NCBI GenBank assembly: GCA_036897095.1
Contig: JAYMSP010003142.1
Location: 1-20,906 of the forward strand
Source: Plantago elongata
Taxonomy: Eukaryota > Streptophyta > Magnoliopsida > Lamiales > Plantaginaceae
DNA: 20,906 nucleotides
Reading direction: 5' to 3'
The notes below the pieces were generated by a model. It was not told where the DNA came from. It ran no database searches and was given only the letters and a program-made list of their open reading frames with translations. Every line of letters starts with the position of its first letter. The stretch's first letter is position 1. Below are positions 18,597-20,906 of this stretch, one piece after another. The translations under genes and the position numbers were made by a program.

Positions 18597-20906
18597 ATGG
18601 CATCCGACGATCGTATCTCACGGATCTCCAAATCCATCCGGGTCATACCCGATTTCCCCAAACCCGGTGAGCCAACTGAACTGTAATCTGCTAGTTTTTC
18701 GATTGTTTGGATACTGATTTTTTTTTTTTGGTTGGATTAGGGATTTTGTTTCAGGATATTACCACGTTGTTGCTTGACCATACGGCGTTTAAGGACACCA
18801 TCGATATGTTTGTTGAGAGGTACAAGGACAAAAAGATCGATGTCGTTGCAGGTAATCGATCAAATGTGCTTTTGTTCTACATTTGTGCAATTTAGATGAA
18901 ATTTTTTATGTGTTTCGCTTGGATTGGGGAAATGCTTTTAGCTCTAGAATTTGACTCGGTGTGAGCTCAAATGCTGCTCAGCTGTTTTTATTCTACATGT
19001 TTGCTAATGAGTTAGCTGAAGAATTGTATATGGTACATGTGGATTGACGAAAGAGTACTGTGCTCTAGAATTTGACTTGGTGTGAGCTCAATTTTATTTT
19101 TTCAGATTTTAATGGTGAGGGGCTAGGTCATTAGTTAAGAGTGTTGTGAACGGAGATAGTATTATTGAGATCGAAATGGGACAAAGGAGAATTCATTAGT
19201 CCGATATAAATGTTTCTGTGCTCTTATTTGACCGTGAATTATTGGTATAGTACTTTGAAGTTTGAATTATGGAAGTCTATTCGTGGTCTTTCTTGATCAT
19301 AAGTTTATATTATAGCGGTATAGATAAATAGTAATAATACATAGTCTAAAATGTCCACGCCTTCACGGTATAACGATTATTTCCCGATTGGACGGAAGGG
19401 TATCATTCAAATTGGATGGTAGGTGTATGAGCTAGGCATGTTATTTCCCGATTAAGAGAATTTTTGCTACGATTACGTCCTGAAGCAAATCTAAGAAACG
19501 GTTGCCATCTGATATTTGTAGCATGTTACTAACAGGCTACAAGCTAATTGTGTATCTGTGTCATATTTGCTTTATACTTGTGGTAGTGTGTTAGTCAGTA
19601 GTATAAACTAGATCGTTTAGACTGATATTCAATGTTCTTCTTCTGTTCTAATGATCGCTGATGTGTAGTGACATAGCCTTTGTGTTCGTTGTAACAATTT
19701 CCAGAAAATCATTGCAGGTGTTGAAGCTAGAGGTTTTATATTTGGTCCTCCAATTGCATTAGCTATTGGTGCAAAGTTTGTACCCATGAGAAAGCCCAAG
19801 AAACTACCTGGTATGCTATTCTCCTCTGCTTGATCAGGCTGGTATTTACGGAATTACGGGACCTTGATGGCCAGTCTCAATTCTGAATAAGCAATGTTAT
19901 GAACATTCTTTCATGTAACGTATAATTATGTGGATGGAGAAGCAAATTGCTGTAAGCATGCTCCAGGGCCTCCCTGCTAATATTGACTTCTGGCATACTT
20001 AGATTATGCAAGTAGACTAGCTATATTGGGTGTAGATCTTGGGTACGTTTCAAACTTGGTACTTTTCGTGTTTGTTGGTTTCTGGCTGAGCAGATGAGCA
20101 CTTGTGATTAATCCATTATGAATTTTCCCTTCATGGCTATTCTTACACAGGCAAGTGGCTGCTCCCAGGAGCAACTTTAGTAATCCACTCCTTATTTCTA
20201 TATTCCTGCATAGTTATACTTTTTACCTCATGAGCAGTTTGTCTGTAACCTTAATTACACAATCCTGGATTTTGTGTAGTACTATCCTGAGCTTTCAAAG
20301 GCAATAAGTCAATAATTTTGTCACCTGTTAAAATGCCCAACTAATTGCTTGAAGAAATTTTTATTATAGTCCATTAGAACTGCTTGTGCTTTTACCTTTT
20401 TGTTAATTTTATATTGAGTAACTTCTACAAGAGACTGTCTCTCAGTGAGAGCAAATCGAACATCACATATTTTGGTCTCTCTGAGACAGTTGTATTTTAT
20501 ATTTTCATGTTGAATATTATGACCTCCAATTCTAGTTCCCTTCACTCTTCCTTTCTTAAGAAACATCTTGTCATTCTTTAATTTTAGAGAAAAAAATTAT
20601 GTTTGACAAAATTGTAGTCTCATCATGAAACATCTCTTGTGTCCTTCATATAGTATGTCTATTTACTGTGTATGATACTCGTAGGATAAGAGGTATAAAA
20701 ACTACAAAATTGTTTCCATCTCCATCTGAACCTCAATAAGTTTGTTCTCTTAAGATCTGTTTTATAGAACAGATAACACAAAAATAAGTGTACTTTCACT
20801 AAAGGGCTAAGTTTGTTCAAATTGTTCAACACTAATAATTTTTTACTCCATCAGGGGAGGTTATATCAGAAGAGTACTCCTTGGAATATGGAACTGACAA
20901 AATAGA
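18597..20906 (+). CDS. APT1: Adenine phosphoribosyltransferase, exons 1-4 (partial, runs off the right edge)
   Basis: Converts adenine and PRPP to AMP and pyrophosphate in purine salvage; plant APT1 enzymes also convert cytokinin bases to nucleotides. Exons: 18597-18666, 18741-18851, 19718-19810 and 20855 to the window end. Introns of 74, 866 and 1044 bases all have GT...AG ends and all split a Gly codon after its first base. The encoded residues run from M1 to about I108, beginning [20 protein letters not shown]. Recognisable family segments are [15 protein letters not shown] (exons 1-2), [20 protein letters not shown] and MRKPKKLPG (exon 3), and [16 protein letters not shown] (exon 4). These match the N-terminal half of a family that is usually about 180 residues. 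The PRPP-binding loop with its Asp-Asp pair should lie beyond the edge. No defect was seen, so the gene is probably functional. Confidence 0.95.
18941..19091 (+). repeat. Direct repeat in APT intron 2 (121-bp period)
   Basis: GCTCTAGAATTTGACTCGGT at 18941 and GCTCTAGAATTTGACTTGGT at 19062 are each followed by GTGAGCTCAA. That is 30 bases with one difference. Upstream of each copy GGATTG and GAAA motifs are also shared, suggesting a diverged tandem duplication inside the intron. Confidence 0.8.
20424..20495. repeat. Imperfect hairpin in APT intron 3, MITE-like
   Basis: ACAAGAGACTGTCTCTCAGT (from about 20427) pairs with the complement of CTCTCTGAGACAGTTGT (about 20477-20493), allowing a few unpaired bases. 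Short GAGACNGTCTC foldbacks of this kind are common small transposon remnants in plants. The flanking sequence is AT-rich and no target duplication was fixed. Confidence 0.5.

Noticed and set aside
18707-18895. A separate start codon for APT at 18707
   Set aside because: It lies inside intron 1; the frame merely runs into exon 2. The exon 1 to exon 2 join gives the conserved FPKPG-ILFQD sequence.
20321-20581. Open frames on both strands in the last part of APT intron 3
   Set aside because: They overlap the hairpin remnant within a well-bounded intron; no homology or start context.

Overview
The window looks like nuclear DNA of a flowering plant, most likely a eudicot. It has an AT-rich, gene-poor background, GT/AG introns, plant-type TATA boxes, a decayed Ty1/copia retrotransposon, MITE-like foldbacks and two clearly plant genes. 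No prokaryotic, organellar or viral gene cluster was seen.

Layout. Bases 1-396 hold an LTR-like sequence (minus strand) that interrupts a decayed copia element. The element runs on the minus strand from its gag start at 3096 down to 397: gag, zinc knuckle, protease remnant, GAG-pre-integrase and integrase. Reverse transcriptase and RNase H are missing. Bases 3155-3600 carry a tRNA-like (SINE-like) head and an LTR/promoter-like stretch in the opposite orientation. A foldback lies at 4352-4490. The first intact gene, an intronless ZAT10/STZ-type C2H2 zinc-finger repressor, is at 5727-6473 on the minus strand. It has a TATA box at 6611-6620, and stress-element cores (two CGCGTT, one ACCGAC, several TTGAC) lie upstream.

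From about 7.4 to 14.4 kb there is no recognisable gene. This stretch holds an (AT)n tract, a 200-bp MITE, three degenerate (C)CCGA / GGGT-rich repeat blocks, SINE-like B boxes and a short tandem repeat. At 14515 a promoter-like leader precedes a 76-codon ORF whose frame continues past an in-frame TAG until it meets a small GCGACGG-rich inverted-repeat insertion. Bases 15.3-17.8 kb look like a minus-strand transcribed locus that I could not resolve into a protein, and they contain duplicated blocks. From 18399 to the right edge lies the 5' part of an adenine phosphoribosyltransferase gene (APT1-like, plus strand, four exons visible, cut off by the window end). An in-frame upstream ATG there could add a 66-residue transit-peptide-like extension.

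The two clear genes are not functionally linked: one is a stress-responsive transcriptional repressor, the other a purine-salvage and cytokinin-base conversion enzyme. I found no convincing new biological system. The observations most worth checking are the dual-start arrangement of APT, the paired stress elements upstream of ZAT10, and the broken gene at 14.5 kb.
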